DNA from: Melioribacteraceae bacterium 4301-Me
GTDB lineage: Bacteria > Bacteroidota > Ignavibacteria > Ignavibacteriales > Melioribacteraceae
Assembly: GCA_041538185.1 (NCBI GenBank)
Contig: JBGORM010000007.1
Location: 1-64,000, forward strand
Direction of reading: 5' to 3'
DNA: 64,000 bases
The translations under genes were made by a program, and so were the position numbers. The notes beneath the pieces are model-generated. The model was not told the origin of the DNA. It did no database searches and saw only the letters and a program-made list of their open reading frames with translations. This document shows positions 63,537 through 64,000 of this stretch, one piece after another (the first letter of the stretch is position 1; every line of letters starts with the position of its first letter).

Positions 63537-64000
63537 ATGATTAATATTACTAACAACAAATTTTGGCTGGAAGAACAAGCTAAATTAGCCGCAAATAATA
63601 TCGCTGTTGCCACTAATTCAAAAAACCTTACTTATAAAGAACTGCTTGCCAAAGTAAATAAAGTATGCACTTTCCTAAGAGAGATAAAAATCTCACATAA
63701 CGATAAAGTGGCTCTACTTTATGAAAATAACTTGGACTTTATTCTAATTACCCTTGCATTATGGAAAATTAATGCTGTCCCAGTTCCAATGAATATACGT
63801 CTTACCATAAATGAATTAAAAACTCAATTAGATTTTTTAGGCCCGAAGTATGTCCTAATTCAGCCTAAATTGTTTGCTTCTTTCGAGAAATTTCCTAATT
63901 CAATTGAATTTAAAGCCGATGAGAATTCACCACTTCGTGGTTTGTATAATCGATTAAACGAAAAAAAATCTCCGCTTGTTTTTAACAAAACTAATACAGC
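63537..64000 (+). CDS. menE: o-Succinylbenzoate-CoA ligase, 5' part (cut by window end)
   Basis: The first 154 codons of an ANL-superfamily acyl-CoA synthetase, continuing past the window. It begins MINITNNKFWLEEQAKLA, then N-L-T-Y-K-E-L and V-A-L-L-Y-E-N-N-L-D-F-I-L-I-T-L-A-L-W-K-I-N-A-V-P-V-P-M-N, the standard N-terminal pattern of these enzymes; the ATP-binding loop would lie just beyond the edge. The men cluster makes MenE the likely identity. Residues about 128-135 (ENSPLRG) come from a 21-bp repeat also found at 55970-55990. Confidence 0.85.
   Translation, partial: MINITNNKFWLEEQAKLAANNIAVATNSKNLTYKELLAKVNKVCTFLREIKISHNDKVALLYENNLDFILITLALWKINAVPVPMNIRLTINELKTQLDFLGPKYVLIQPKLFASFEKFPNSIEFKADENSPLRGLYNRLNEKKSPLVFNKTNT
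63920..63940 (+). repeat. 21-bp repeat, copy 2 (inside menE)
   Basis: Identical over 21 nt to 55970-55990 and in frame within menE, encoding ENSPLRG in the linker just before the predicted ATP-binding loop. No stop codon is introduced. Confidence 0.75.

Noticed and set aside
1..64000. CRISPR arrays, insertion sequences, prophage or a defence island
   Set aside because: No regularly spaced direct repeats, no transposase, integrase or phage genes, and no recognisable defence cluster were seen.

Overview
The window is AT-rich chromosomal DNA packed with housekeeping genes from a Gram-negative bacterium. A GWxTD-domain protein, several outer-membrane barrels, an UpxY-type NusG paralogue, a complete classical menaquinone (Men) cluster, and promoter-like sites of the Bacteroidota form (TTTG, about 19 nt, TAnnTTTG) together suggest the Bacteroidota/Chlorobiota/Ignavibacteriota group, most likely Ignavibacteria. 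This placement is inferred from gene content, not from a marker-gene tree. No prophage, insertion sequence or CRISPR array is visible.

Layout. 1-460: a tRNA-Lys(UUU), a small GIY-YIG nuclease ORF, and a decayed tRNA-Lys copy into which the ORF reads, closed by a terminator. 688-7168 (minus): yraN, rnhB, an Omp85/TamA-like barrel, a PfkB sugar kinase, a GWxTD protein and rimO. 7416-12362 (plus): a CPBP protease, a zinc-ribbon/DUF2007 protein, cdsA, a DUF47-PiT phosphate uptake pair and an aldo/keto reductase. 12518-19810: a PLP deaminase, small barrels, a GlmU-like enzyme, rpsT, queE-queD, a sirtuin, a TPR protein and a YhaM-like nuclease. 19844-24816 (minus): an UpxY/NusG-like factor coupled to a hybrid kinase, then an NtrC-type regulator with its PAS kinase. 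24987-31436 (plus): a MuiA-like protein, uvrA, an EVE protein and an MscS channel. 31546-40740: two thioredoxin-fold proteins, DUF192, an S9-type hydrolase, a GHL10 glycosidase, aroB-aroK, an outer-membrane barrel and a PpiD/SurA-type isomerase. 41080-43850: a phnD-phnC-phnE ABC importer. 43929-49972 (minus): coaD, rsmD, a PilM-like/membrane-protein/ComEA group, then dnaJ, grpE and hrcA. 50421-55593: purM, a TatD-radical SAM fusion, a PBP4-type lipoprotein, prmA and a MarR regulator. 56423-64000: menF-menD-menH-menB-menA-menC, then menE cut by the window edge.

How the genes work together. The men cluster can take chorismate to 1,4-dihydroxy-2-naphthoate and prenylate it; aroB and aroK, 20 kb away, feed the chorismate pathway. 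hrcA-grpE-dnaJ is a standard heat-shock operon. queE-queD supply two of the steps to preQ0. Two two-component systems sit side by side, one of them driving a sigma-54 activator.

Most worth a second look: the tRNA-Lys/GIY-YIG/tRNA-remnant unit; a palindromic repeat found both in the 55.6-56.4 kb gap and in frame inside menE; a hybrid kinase whose receiver has Glu at the phosphoacceptor site, translationally coupled to the NusG paralogue; the TatD-radical SAM fusion; and a comEA that lacks a normal start codon behind a strong ribosome binding site.
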